This document shows positions 1-11,351 of a DNA stretch of 64,000 bases, piece by piece. The notes under the pieces are model-generated. The model was not told where the DNA came from, did no database searches, and worked only from the letters and a program-made list of their open reading frames with translations. The translations under genes and the position numbers were made by a program. The stretch covers positions 69,447,697 through 69,511,696 of the forward strand of contig NC_059072.1 of NCBI RefSeq assembly GCF_020497125.1. The letters run 5' to 3'. The stretch is from Mauremys mutica (taxonomy: Eukaryota; Chordata; Testudines; Geoemydidae). Positions within the stretch are counted from its first letter, which is position 1. Each line of letters begins with the position of its first letter.

Positions 1-3000
1 TACCCTGGCCAGAAAACCAAAACAGCCAATGCTAGCCTACACCCACAAGAGATGAGAGGTTCTGATGTCACTAGTACACAGTTACTGGGATGGAGAGTGG
101 GTGCCTCTGCCATCTGGACCCAAACTCAAAGTGTGCTCCTCCTGTGACTCTAGAGCTGATCCCCTTTACAAAAAGATCTTCCTGAAGTGATGTGGAAGGA
201 GGCATGGGGGAGCCCTGAACTTTCCACCCCCAAATCTCCTTCTGCCACTAGTAGAAGAAAGAGGGTCCCACATGCATCCTGAAGACAGATAAAAGTGGTG
301 AATGGTTAATTGGAAGGGAACTCCTAAAACATTAATGAACTAACATTGGTTGGATGTCAGATCAATAGCAGTCAAAAAGGGAAAAGACATACTTCCTATA
401 TTATATTTTATTCTCTCGATTCCATTCTCATGTACTTTTCCTGAGTTTCCTTTCCCATCATTGACAAGCAAAATATTTATATACAAAGTTTTTTTTACTC
501 TGCAACTGGCCTGCTTTACATGACTGATTCATCATATGACATTACAGCTCATCCATCAATGTGTGGGACATAGAGATCCACCCCAGTACCCAACTATGAT
601 GTCATAAAACTTAAATTAGTGACTTTAGGATTATTGAAAGTGCTTCTCTTGCCAGACAAATTTCTGGGTAGCAATGGGAAAGGAAAAGCACAAAAAGGAT
701 ATGATAGCTTAGGACCTGATCTAAAGCTCACTGAAGTCAATGGAAAGACTCCCATTGACTTGAATGGACTGTGAATCAAGTCCTTAAGATGGCTTTGGTA
801 AAATAACACAATGTGTCAGTGTCAGCTGCCCTCGTGGCAATCTCTCTAGGGGTCCCAGTTTTCTCCTAACTGGTCTCCTCTATCCATCTCCAGTTAGCTC
901 ATCCATCAACTTGACCTAAAATGAGTCAATCAGCCCTTAAACTTCAGGACTTGCAGTCTTCCTTTGTCTCCCTATCAGTTTCTGAGAGGTGGCCTGGTAC
1001 GGGACTCTTGCACCACCAATATCTCAGGCCTTTCTGCCACCCATTTGTGCTCTGTCCTCCTTCCTTTATTGATAGGCTTGTTTTCATTATTGGTCAGAGT
1101 TGTGGATGCAAGCCTCTATGATTGGGAGTTCTGAAGCCATGCTGGGCTGTGGTCAATTTGTTTGTCTGTAAGCAGGGAAGATTCTCCTTTCCCTTCTGCC
1201 TACACTCAGCACAGGGTGTGTAAACCCCATTACAGACAGTGATTTCTGCAAGATATTATTCTTCCCTGTTCTCCTACATAGCCCTCCTTAAAACCCATTT
1301 CTGCAGAGCTGTTCAGTGATTATGGTATATGTATCTGATCTATATTGTCCATGACTGGATTAGAATGATCTTGCAGTCTCTATTTACGCTAATAGTCCTT
1401 ACTCATTACAGTATTCCCAAATGGCTCAGTAAGAAATACTCTAGTGAGTCTGACTTCATGAAAAAGAGGAGAAAATAGCCTTTCACCCATCGAGGGATGA
1501 ATTCTGGGTAGTGGGGAAGATTAAATCTTCATGATTGCAATTTTTTGTCAATCAAGAAGAGAGCTAATTTCTCCTATCAGTTGTATTTGATTGTGTCTCT
1601 CATCTGAAATGAGGAAAGAAGTCATTCTGAACATTTTGATGATAACTAATAAAAATCAGGGAGGAATAATTACAAAGAAATGGAAGTGCATTAGCATTGC
1701 CTCTTGACAGCACTCAAGTGAGAAATGAGTACATAGGAAAGGTTGTGCAAAAGGTATGAAGAGTGTATTTGAGTGGAATGTTAGTGTACTTGGAATGTAA
1801 GAATGAAACAAGAGCCAAGGGAAAGTTTTAAGAAATAAAAGCTTTTCCAATTTAAATCTGTCTCACTGCTGACAAGCATGAATGATTACCCAAAATAGAG
1901 GGGCATCATGTGATTTTTTGGAAGAAATTACATTTACTCTTACATTTTTGGTTCAGTAGAACTTTGCTGGTGTTAGCTTTTGCCCCTCTGAATACAATGT
2001 AGTTTGTTTGGAATCTAATAAACTGGGCCCTGGCTCAACATACCAGTAGGCATTTTAGGGATTCACATATCAGATGAGACTCTGTTGTACAGACAGTTAA
2101 AAATAGATAACCTGTAGATCTGTACTTATGAAGTGACTTTCCTCTCTAATCTTGTCATTAATATTTGTATATTTTCAACGCACGCATATGACAGATTAAT
2201 TGATTGCCCATATCTGGGGTAACATCCTTGCCCCTTTGAAGTTAATGGGAGTTTTGCCACTATCTTCAGTATGGGCAAGATTTCACTCTTGGAGCCTGTG
2301 TGATCTTAAGATAACAGACCTGCCCCCTAAAAGATATTTATGTGTCTCATTTGAATCATTAAATTCCAGTGGGTTTAATGAATTTCAGCAACACCTTTAA
2401 AAACCATTTCAGCCATGGAGACAGAGATTTTAAAGCAGAAGTCTAGTTCTGTAAATAGCCAAGAATAGCTTAAAACAATGATTCTGAAGTCCCCAGAAAG
2501 ATGGAATGATGGGAGATGAACAGTATTGCTCCCAGGATAACTGCAGGCAGAAAGATTCTGCTTGAACAGATTAAATAATTTAGGCCAGAAATTTAGCTGG
2601 TGTAATCTGTTACACTGATTACACAGTTGAAGGTCTTGCCTTTAATCTCCAGGCAAGAGAATATGAACTATGGGGCTCTCACAGAAACATTTATATGACA
2701 TTTTTAAAAGTGACTAAGTGATTTAGGACCATAGAGCCAGAGATGTAGTGGATGACATGCTAGTGTTCCAGATTTACACCGTGGCTTCCACACACTGAGC
2801 CTCTGTGTAGACAAGCCTTTAGTCTCTTCAGTGCCTAAATCACTTTTGAAAAAGGGACGTAGATCCCTAAATCAGTTAGGTGCTCTTGAAAATTTTACCC
2901 TTAATCTAATAGATGACTCAAAGCTTTGTAGGATAAAAATATTGCCACCTGTATCTTCACCTACCTTCTCAGAATCTTCTTTTAAAAAGTAGAGTCCTCA

Positions 3001-3234
3001 GTCCAATGTCAATTACATGTCCCAGGCCTTAAACCTCTCCTAAAGACTTGCATTCCTGTTGCAAGATCTAGGTCCAAGAAAATTATAACTCAGTGTCTCT
3101 GATAGTTTAACTTTATTTTAAAAACCCTTAAAAATGTTATGACTGTCTGCTAGAGTTAAAAATTACTCACAGGGTTCTACACAAGTGACAAGTCTCTCAA
3201 TTTTCTTATCACACAATCATACGAGAAGAGGTTA
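1..3234. other. Unassigned non-coding DNA, AT-rich
   Basis: No coding region can be supported; the open frames here are short and resemble no family I know. Three short stretches look like old interspersed repeats. About 715-785 holds a fold-back of TGAAGTCAATGG and its complement. About 2190-2295 resembles the same fold-back family. About 2698-2905 holds opposed copies of a motif reading TTTAAAAGTGACTAAGTGA and CTAAATCACTTTTGAAAA. At 2805-2815 GTGTAGACAAG resembles a Harbinger terminus, but no partner end was found. Confidence 0.5.
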
Positions 3235-3630
3235 CAGTAGTACCTCAGTTATGAACACCTGGGGAATGGAGGTTGCTGACAACTCTGAAATGTTCATAAC
3301 TCTGAACAAAACGTTATGGTTGTTCTTTCAAAAGTTTACAGTGGAACACTGACTTAATACAGCTTTGAAACTTTACTATGCAGAAGAAAAATGCTGCTTT
3401 TAATCATCTTAATTTAAATGAAACAAGCACAGAAACACTTTCTTTACCTTCTCATATCTTTTTATTACCGTAATTATCCCTTTATTTTTAGTAGTTTTTG
3501 TTTAACACAGTACTGTACTGCATTTACTAATTTTTTTTGTCTTTGCTGCTACCTGATTTCAAACTTCTAGTTACAAAGGAGCTTTGTGTCAGTTTGTAAC
3601 CCTGGGGTTTGTAACTCTGAGGTTTGACTA
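3235..3630. mobile_element. Palindromic MITE with TA target duplication (Tc1/mariner-like)
   Basis: This is a non-autonomous element with inverted ends. The left end reads CAGTAGTACCTCAGTTATGAAC. The complement of the right end reads TAGTCAAACCTCAGAGTTACAAAC. It is flanked on both sides by TA, the target duplication of Tc1/mariner-type transposases. The interior is AT-rich with no protein. Reptile genomes carry a family with these ends (recalled, not searched). It would depend on a transposase supplied elsewhere. Confidence 0.65.
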
Positions 3631-3785
3631 TATTTGGAACGCATGTGCTATGCTTAAAACTAGCTTGATTTTCAAAAAGCAATTTAAATAGCCCTGGTAC
3701 AGAGAAACACAAATATAATTTCTCTCCTCTCCTTCTTTTACACAGAAAATGGTTAAAGAAATAGTTTAAGCAATGTTTTCAATGT

Positions 3786-4793
3786 TAAGAAAGTATATAT
3801 TGGATGAATGGACTATAAGGTGGATAGAAAACTGGCTAGATCATCGGCCTCAACAGGTAGTGATCAATGGCTCCATGTCTAGTTGGCAGCCAGTATCAAG
3901 CGGAGTGCCCTAGGGGTCTGCTCTGGGGCCGGTTATGTTCAACATCTTCATTAATGATCTGGATGATGGGATGGATTCCATCCTCAGCAACTTTGTGGAT
4001 GACATTAAACTGGGGGGAGAGGTAGATATGATGGAGGGTAGGGATAGGGTCCAGAGTGACCTAGACAAATTGGAGGATTGGGCTAAAAGAAATCTGATGA
4101 GGTTCAACAAGGACAAGTGCAGAGTCCTGCACTTAGGATGGAAGAATCCCATGTACGGCTACAGGCTGGGGAGTGACTGGCTAAGCAGCAGCTCTGCAGA
4201 AAAGGACCTGGGGATTACAGTGGACGAGAAGCTAGATATGAGTCAACAGTGTGCCCTTGTTGCCAAGAAGGCCAATGGCATATTGGGCTGTATTAGTAGG
4301 AGCATTGCCAGCAGATCGAGGGAAGTGATTATTTCCCTTTATTCAGCACTCGTGAGGCCACACCTGGAATATTGTGTCCAGTTTTGGTCCCCCCACTACA
4401 GAAGGGATGTGGACAAATTGGAAAGAGTCCAGCAGAGGGCATCAAAAATTATTAGGGGCTGTGGCACATAATTTACAAGGAGAGGCTGAGGGAACTGGGG
4501 TTATTTAGTCTGCAGAAGAGAAGAGTGAGGAGGGATTTGGTAGCAGCCTTCAGCTACCTGAATGGGGGTTACAAAGAGGATGGAGCTAGGCTGTTCTCAG
4601 TAGTGTCAGATGACTGAACAAGGAGCAATGGTACCAAGCTGCAGTGGGGGAGGTCTAGGTTGGATATTAGGAAACACTATTTCACTAGGAGGGTGGTGAA
4701 GCACTGGAATGGGTTATCTAGGGAGGTGGTGGAATCTCCATCTTTAGAGGTTTTTAAGGTCCAGCTTTACAAAGCCCTAACTGGGATGATTTA
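3786..4793 (+). pseudogene. CR1 LINE reverse transcriptase, 5'-truncated and broken
   Basis: This is the C-terminal part of CR1 ORF2, the reverse transcriptase that copies CR1 RNA at a nicked target. Reading starts around the motif WIENWLDHRPQ and continues through SSGVP, where a TAG replaces the expected Q of the VPQGS motif. It passes [12 protein letters not shown] and the catalytic box at about 3990-4010, which reads FVDDIKL instead of the usual FADDTKL. It continues through [13 protein letters not shown] and [15 protein letters not shown] frame break follows at about 4470, and the terminal [23 protein letters not shown] lies at 4680-4760. The 5' end is missing, as is normal for CR1. The copy cannot be functional. 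A small repeat interrupts it at 4794. Confidence 0.9.
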
Positions 4794-4928
4794 TAGTATC
4801 AGAGGGGTAGCCGTGTTAGTCTGGTTCTGTAGAAGCAGTAAATAATCCTGTGGCACCTTATAGACTAACAGACGTTTTGCAGCATGAGCTTTCGTGGGTG
4901 AATACCCACTTCTTCGGATGCAAGTCAT
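4794..4928 (+). mobile_element. Short retroposed repeat (AGTATCAGAGGGG family) inside the CR1
   Basis: This 135-bp insert starts TAGTATCAGAGGGG and ends CGGATGCAAGTCAT. It is flanked by an 11-bp direct repeat, GGGATGATTTA (4783-4793 and 4929-4939), so it was inserted into the CR1. A second copy of the family lies at 49869-49998 in the opposite orientation. Near the right end is a perfect hairpin, GTGGGT/ACCCAC, flanked on the complementary strand by GAAGA before it and GAAA after it, an arrangement like a hammerhead ribozyme core. There is no poly(A) tail and no clear tRNA A/B box. I recall this family as very common in turtles. Its class (SINE-like or derived from a Penelope-like element) is uncertain. 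Confidence 0.75.
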
Positions 4929-5058
4929 GGGATGATTTAGTTGCTATTTAGTTGCTATTTGGGATGATTTAGTTGCTATTGGTCCTGCTTTGAGCAGGGG
5001 GTTGGACTAGATGACCTCCTGAGGTCCCTTCCAACCCTGGTATTCTATGATTCTATGA
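4929..5058 (+). mobile_element. CR1 3' untranslated end with TTCTATGA tail
   Basis: This continues the CR1 after the nested repeat. It carries the conserved 3' end (GGGTTGGACTAGATGACC, then CCCTTCCAACCC) and terminates in TTCTATGATTCTATGA, the octamer tail typical of sauropsid CR1. A local duplication precedes it: the segment around GATGATTTAGTTGCTATT occurs twice within 4929-4982, besides the target duplication itself. Confidence 0.9.
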
Positions 5059-6121
5059 TCAGTATTATCAATAAACATAGCTGGTCTGGCAGAAGTGTTT
5101 TTTTAAGAAGTATGTATATAGCGGTACCAGGAGAAATGGGGCATGTTAAAGGAAGTACACTATTTCCTGTTGGTTAAGAAAGAAGCCAAAATATGTTATG
5201 TAGGCCAGGATAATATTTTAGTATCTCCATAGTAAGTAATCAGTTCACTGTTCAGTGTAGTACTATACCTTGTTAACAGTTAAAATCACCTTCCTTCTAA
5301 ACAAATAGACAGGATTTTGTTTTGTAATTTTCAGTGTCTCACTCTTTTGAACAATCAGACCATCATTATCAAACACATGGACAGGAAGACACATAGATTA
5401 GCTTTGTTTAAAATTTGAAATCGTAAAATTTCTGTGTTTTTTATTACTTGTCCATATTTCTAGAAGAGAAATTGATATCAAGGGACCCACTTTTGGAAGT
5501 TGTTTGAATTCAGGTTTCCAGAAATGACAATCTAAGTACAACACTAACACCATCTATTTATCATCATTGCTAATCAGCTCATCACCTCTCAAGGCACCAT
5601 TGCACCTTGCCCTTGACACTTCCTTTTTTAAGGTGGCTGTGCTTCCTGGGTGATTAATAGAATTTTAACCTCCGAAAATTGAATTTTGTGATTAAAATTC
5701 CAGCCCATGATGCTAAAATGAATTTGAAATTTAGTGGCACATATTTTTCCAACCTTAGTTGCTCCTGCTGCCTGAATGTAATACTTCAAATAAGAAAGAA
5801 GGAGAGAAGCTGCATATTATTCCTGTTTTCACTCTGCGGGAAAGCATTTAATCTTTATTAAAAGCTATTTTGCCCTAAACTTAGTCCTAATCATTTTACG
5901 TTATCTTTAAATCTCCACAGAGATAAGCAGGAATTTAATTTTGATGATCTTGTAGCCTTGCAGAATCTAAGAAGATATCTTTATTTGTCTTCTAGTATAA
6001 TTCCTTTATATAAGTTGTAACATCTACTGATAGGCAATATCATTTGTATTGGACAGTCATTAGAGGAGAATAAGCAAAATACCTAATCTGGTATTAACTA
6101 TTAAAACATCAAGAGTTATAT
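5059..6121. other. Unassigned non-coding DNA
   Basis: No supported gene or recognisable repeat. The region is AT-rich with only short open frames. It could be ancient decayed repeat or unique sequence. Confidence 0.5.
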
Positions 6122-6172
6122 AAGAATAATGAGAGAGAGAGAGAGAGAGACATACATACACACATACATACA
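6122..6172. repeat. Microsatellite: (GA)n followed by (CATA)n
   Basis: About ten GA dinucleotides are followed directly by CATA/CACA tetranucleotide repeats. This is a compound simple repeat, likely polymorphic in length. Confidence 0.95.
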
Positions 6173-6400
6173 TCCCTGTGGTTAGGGCATTTGGCTGGGA
6201 TAAGGGAGACCCGGGTACATGCCCTAAACACCAGGCTATAAAGCCAATTTCTGGCCCAGTGAATGTTTGAGTATTTGTACAAGGTAAAATAGCTTCAACA
6301 GGAAAGATTGATTCTGTAGCCAAAATCAGACAGAGCAAGAACTTCAACCTGGGTCTCTTACAGCCTAGGGAGTGCCCTAACCACTGTGGTGGTAGCTGTT
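6173..6400. repeat. Inverted-repeat element with tRNA-like arms
   Basis: The left arm contains GTGGTTAGGGCATTTGGC and GGGAGACCCGGGT. The right arm contains their complement-like forms, ACCTGGGTCTCTTACAGCC and GTGCCCTAACCAC. The two arms can fold back over about 220 bp. Similar wording recurs at about 54240-54345. The sequence suggests a non-autonomous DNA element, or two opposed SINE-like pieces. No target duplication was found. Confidence 0.45.
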
Positions 6401-7732
6401 CTGGGTGCAGAGGTCTCTTGAGTTTTTTGTGAAAATTTTCCAACGGCCTCAGTTCCATTCTGATACAGAAACAAAAACATTTTTTGAAACCTCAAATATT
6501 TTCACAAAACGAAATTCTGGTTTTCCAGCCAGCCTTGCTCATAGCCCTCTTTCACAGGGTTCCTGTAGGAGCATGCTGCCACGTGTTGCCCAGGCTACTG
6601 CCCCTGGAGAATATGCTCTACAAGAGGATCTAAACTGCAAACAGTAGGCAGGAAACAGCACAGATCATGCTTACATGGTCAGCATTAATTGGTGGGCTTC
6701 TATGGTAGACAATGCCACTTCTGCAACAGTCTGCAGCCTGCCTCTTTAAGACTCTAGTCCTCATCCCTCTTAACTATAAATACTAACCTATGTGAGCACT
6801 CACAAAGAGACATCGAGTGAGTTGGGGTACAGCAGTTAATGATACAGAGACAAGTTCCACTTCAGAGATCCCCAAACAATGATCTGCTGTATCCCAGTCT
6901 CCTCTGCCTGTAGTTATTGAATAATCTCATCTCTGGAAAAACAAGAATGATGGAGATAGATTTCCTTTCTTCTCAATTTATACCTATCATTCTTCTTTAA
7001 CTATAAATACACAACCTAAGTCCTGAGTCTATAAAAATCACATGTTCAAAGGAGAAAATATTATTCCTGTTATTATATTAAACTGCAACTTAGCCCAGCA
7101 TTCTTGTGGCTCTGTGGATAGCACTCTCATTTCTGGATCAATAGCCTATGAGTTCTGTCCCATGGCACTATTCAGTTAAAGTGTAGAGCTCTGGCCAACA
7201 TTTACATCTCTAAATTAACACACATCACAGACTAACCAGCACTAATAGAAATCCAAACACCTATGTAAGACATGGCTGAGCGCATAATGACTGGGAGCCT
7301 AGCTTGTATACAATCCCTGCACCACAAATGAGCAATTCACTGCTGTACAAAGCGCGTTGAGAGTTAGTGAGAGGAAATTGCTGGTTCACAAATTACCATG
7401 ACTTTATGAAAGTTAGAGAGCTACAAAGGCTGTGCTCATTTACTATAGCTACAAGTAAAGTTAGCAATGTGGCTCATTGCAAATAACAAACAAAACAACT
7501 ATGCTTTCAAACTGCCAAACTTTCAACCAATAACTAGTATGTTTCATCAATAGAAATGATAGTTTAGGGGTAAATTATTTGTCAGCATCCAGCACAAGTA
7601 GCAAGGCTTGGTACTGGGTAAAATGCAGACTAGAGGAGAGAATAATTGTTCCCCTGCATGCTAGCCACTCCACAGAGGGTAATCAAGCCCAATTCCTGGT
7701 AAAGCCCTGAAGACCCTTAACATGTCCCCGTA
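6401..7732. other. Unassigned non-coding DNA
   Basis: No gene supported. Around 6400-6560 the sequence (TTTTGTGAAAATTTTCC and similar) resembles the ends of the palindromic element at 17406-18005, so it may be a decayed relative. A weak tRNA-like stretch at about 7105-7170 was not convincing. Confidence 0.4.
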
Positions 7733-7757
7733 CACACACACACACACACACACACAT
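7733..7757. repeat. (CA)n microsatellite
   Basis: An uninterrupted CA dinucleotide run of about 25 bp. Overlapping open frames on both strands here are produced by the repeat and are not genes. Confidence 0.95.
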
Positions 7758-9150
7758 TGCATGTGGGAGAGACTCAGAGGAACAGATGATCCATCCACAC
7801 TCACTCCGCTCCATGCAGCAACCACAGCATTGCCCACCAAAATCCTGTGCACATCTCCTGTGCATTGCAATAGGATGATTCTGCTGCTGCTGCTGAACTG
7901 GCTCCTTATTCCAGGTTATATTAATTAGGATTTCCCAAACTTTGCAACTCCAAAGGCCTCTTTGGAAACATCCAAGGATCCTGAGGGCTGCCCCGATTGC
8001 AGATATATTTACATAATTGTTGAAATAAAAAGTAACTGATTGTTTCCTGTTTTTGTATTTTGCTTGATGAGCAAGATGAATGGAACTTGTTTGAGTTTTT
8101 AATTCTCTGCTAACAAATGCCAGCAGCTGGTGAGCTTTTTTCTTACCTTGCAATTACAAAGGGACAGAACAATCTCACAGTAGGATTCTGCAGGCTAAGC
8201 TGGTTTAGGTTATGAAACCTGCAGCCATGAAGAGGCACCTGGATACAGGGGCCGTCCTGGAGGCCAAGTGTAAGAAATGTTCTATACTTATGAGAACTCT
8301 GCATATTTTGTCAAATGAACTTCCTCTTGTTCTTTCTGAGAGGATCATGCTGATCCACTACCCCACCTGATAAATCAGGTCAGAGTGGTGAGAAATGAAT
8401 TGAGTTCTACTTCAAAGATGGAACTGGGTTGGAAACTGTCCTTCCTGCCACCCACCAGCATAGCTCTTTGGGTCTGGAGCCTCAGGATCAAGAAGAGAGT
8501 CTTTCTCTTGGTTTTCTTTTTTTTCTTTTCTTTTCAGGCTGGAGGGACCTGAGAGTCTTACTGTCAAGTACCAGAAGGTGAGGGTGGCAGTGAGGGTATC
8601 AGCGAGGAAGTAATGGAGATTCAGACAGAAAAGCTATGGTGATGAACTTCTATGTCAATAAGCCAGAGCACAAAGGTATGCATTAACATTCAAGCAACAA
8701 ATGGAAGACTATTATGTTCAGGTTGCCTGTTGATGGTCTACCTGAATTCAGAGGGAGCAGTAAGTGCTCAGCATCTCTAAAATATTAGGCCATTTATTTT
8801 TTAGAGGAAAAAAGGCTAGATTCTCTGTTGAAATACAGCCCTTTTGTACTACTAGGTGGTGCAAAGGGGCCAGAAACTGGCTGCAAGTGGATAGCAAAAA
8901 AACTCCAGAGGTTTAGGCAAACTCCCAGCTGGTGTAGATGAGCCGGACCTAAGTCCTAAGGGATGGCATACAAAATGGAGCCAAGGAGGTGGTGTGATGG
9001 AGCAGAGCTCCTCTAGGTCAATCCTCCACTGGAAAAGGGTGCTTAGAAACCCTATGCTATGTTGTGTATCTCAGAGCAGGCCAGCAGCTGCTTTCAGCAC
9101 TTTCAGTGCCTGGAGTACAGAGAGAGGTCTATGAGTTGTTAGCATGGAGG
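7758..9150. other. Unassigned non-coding DNA
   Basis: No gene supported. A pyrimidine-rich run of T and C lies at about 8509-8535. The rest shows no family I recognise. Confidence 0.5.
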
Positions 9151-9156
9151 TGGTAG

Positions 9157-10495
9157 TTATTTGTGTTTGTGTATGAGATTACCCAAAGATAAGGTGATGA
9201 GGAAGAAAAGAAGGAGACCAAAGACTGAACCCTGTGGAATCCCTACAGAAAGTTGGAGGGAGGATGAGGAGGATCCTCCGAAGAACATGCAGAAGGAGTG
9301 ATTAGAGAAGTGGGAGGAGAACCAGGAAAGGACAGAGTAATGGAAGGCAAAAGATATGATTTCAAAAAGTAGATCATGGTCAGCTGTGTCAAAGGTGGCT
9401 GATGAGTGAAGGATGATGAGTGTGGGGCACTGGTTCTGAGCTCTGAGAATGAAGAGATCATGAGAGACTTTGGTGGGAACAGTTTCAGTGGAGTGCAAGG
9501 GGTAGAAGCAGGCTAGGAGAGAGTCCAGGATAGAACTAGAGAAGAAGAACTCACAACAGTGACTAGATACAAGATGCAATGGGCTTAGAGATTAAAGGGA
9601 TAAGGGAGATGGAGTGGTAGTTGGAGAGGCAAGTGAAGTCAAGAGAGGGGATATTTAAGATGGGAGAGACTAACACATGCTTGTACTGTGAAGGGAAAGA
9701 GGCAGAGGAGAATGAGGGGTTAAGGAGAACAGTAAGGGAGGGGATGAGAGTGGGTGGGAGGGGGATCTGGAAATGGGATGGGATGAGGTCTCTGGGGAAA
9801 GTCGAGGGGCTAGAGGACCAGAACAGATGAGAAATTTCTGCATCTGTGATAGGGGAGAAGGGGGACAGAATAGTATGAGGGGAAGGGAGAAGGAAAGGTG
9901 AGCTATGGGGATGGTGAAAGTCATGTTGTATTTGGTTAAGTTCCTCTTGTAATAGCAGGACCCTTTGCAGAGAGAGCAATGGAGGTAGGAAATGGGGAGG
10001 GTTTGAGTGGGGAGTCAAAGATAGTGAGAAGACAGTTTGGATTGTGGGTATTGGATCCAATTAAATTGAAGAAGTAGAGATGTTCAGCTAGGAAGATGGT
10101 AGAACTGAAGGAGGAGAGAATGAATTTGTGGTAGAGAAAGTCAGCTTGGTCACTGGATTTCCACCAGAATTGCTCTGCAGTGTGAGAGCAGGAGCAGAGG
10201 AAGCAGATTTGGGGATGAACCAGCATTGATGGTTGGCAGGCAGACTTTGTGGTGGGAGTGAGAGGCAAAAAAGTCAACGGTGGAGGAGCATGTAGAGAAT
10301 AAACAACCATATCAAGGGAAAAGAGGGCAGGGAGGAGAGGGCTGAGAGCAGATAAGAAGTCATTAGCACTGATGGTCTGGAAGTCCTGGAAAGGCTAAGT
10401 GAGAATGACGGGGTGTTTGTAGTTTCCGAGCAGTGCTGAAAGACATCAGGTGATGGTTGGAAAGAGAGAATAGTGTTTGAAGAAGACCCAATCAA
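9157..10495 (-). pseudogene. L2-type LINE ORF2 (endonuclease C-terminus to reverse transcriptase), decayed
   Basis: Read on the minus strand from 10495 downward, several frames together give an L2-like reverse transcriptase. The upstream part includes SALSSLPSFP and SDQADFLYHKFILSSFSS. The middle includes SPITDAEISHLFW, LIPSHFQIPLPPTLIPSL, SFPSQYKHVLVSP and CLSNYHSISLIPLISK. The downstream part includes ATFDTADHDLL, LSWFSSHFSNHSF and VGIPQGSVFGLLLFF. These correspond to the L2 RT fingers, the AAFDTVDH motif and the GVPQGSVLGPLLF motif. Frames switch at about 9570, 9940 and 10280, so the copy is dead. The catalytic FADD box is not present in this fragment. Confidence 0.8.
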
Positions 10496-10983
10496 GTGAA
10501 CTCAATGTATAGAAAGAATGTGGAGAAAATGCAAAGGATCGAGAGGCAAGTGACAAAGATGATCAAAGGGATGGAATGCAAGCCATACAAGCAAAGGCTA
10601 AAGGAACTGGATATGTTTATTTTGGAAAAGAGGAGGTTAAGAGGGGACATGACTGATAGCAGTCTTCAAATATTTGAAAGGCTGCCATAACAAAGATGGA
10701 GAAAAGTTGTTCTCTTGCCATGGAGGGTGGGACAAAAGGTAGTGGGTTCAAACTACAGCATGGAAGATTTAAATTAAATCTCAGGAAAAGCTTCCTAACT
10801 GTAAGAACAGTAAGACATTGGAACAGACTACCATGGGAGGTTGTAGAAGCTCTTTCACTGGAGGTTTTCAAAAGGAGTCTGGATAGTCATCTCTCTTGAT
10901 GGTTTAGACATAACAAATCCTGCTTCTTGGTAGTGGATTATACTAGATGAGTTTTGTGGTCCCTTCTAACCCTATGATTCTAT
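10496..10983 (+). pseudogene. CR1 LINE C-terminal ORF2 and 3' end, cut by the Harbinger
   Basis: This is a second 5'-truncated CR1. It reads ERQVTKMIKGMECKPYKQRLKELDMF and EKRRLRGDM, then after a frame break [36 protein letters not shown]. The 3' end ACCCTATGATTCTAT is present up to 10983, where the Harbinger terminus starts. The CR1 joins the antisense L2 directly at about 10495, so the insertion order is L2 or CR1 first and Harbinger last. Confidence 0.85.
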
Positions 10984-11045
10984 GGGTACGTCTACACTAC
11001 GGGATTATTCCGAATTTACAGAAACCGGTTTAGTAAAACAGATTG

Positions 11046-11052
11046 TATAAAA
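11046..11052 (+). promoter_or_regulatory. Possible TATA box for the Harbinger transposase
   Basis: TATAAAA lies 62 bp inside the left terminus and about 300 bp before the probable transposase ATG at 11352. The position would suit an element-internal promoter. The assignment rests on the motif and location only. Confidence 0.35.
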
Positions 11053-11351
11053 TCGAGTGCATGCGGCCACACTAAGCACATTAATTCGGTGGTGTGCGTC
11101 CACGGTCCGAGGCTAGCGTCGATTTCTGGAGTGTTGCACTGTGGGTAGCTATTCCATAGCTATCCCATAGTTCCCGCAGCCTCCCCCGCCCCTTGGAATT
11201 CTGGGTTGAGTTCCCAGTGGCTGATGGGGAAAAAATCATTGCCGCAGGTGGTTCTGGGTACAGCCTCACCCCTCCCTCCCTGAAAGCAGCAGACAACCGT
11301 TTTGCGCCTTTTTTCCTGGGTGAACTGTGCAGACGCCATAACACAGCAAGC

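Noticed and set aside
2805..2815. GTGTAGACAAG as a Harbinger end
   Set aside because: No opposed end and no TWA duplication could be found nearby.
7661..8153. Open frames of up to 156 codons around the CA repeat
   Set aside because: Part of the frame is the dinucleotide repeat itself and the remainder shows no motif; frames exist on both strands.
9621..9830. Plus-strand Gly/Arg/Glu-rich frame
   Set aside because: It is the antisense of the L2 reverse transcriptase read on the minus strand.
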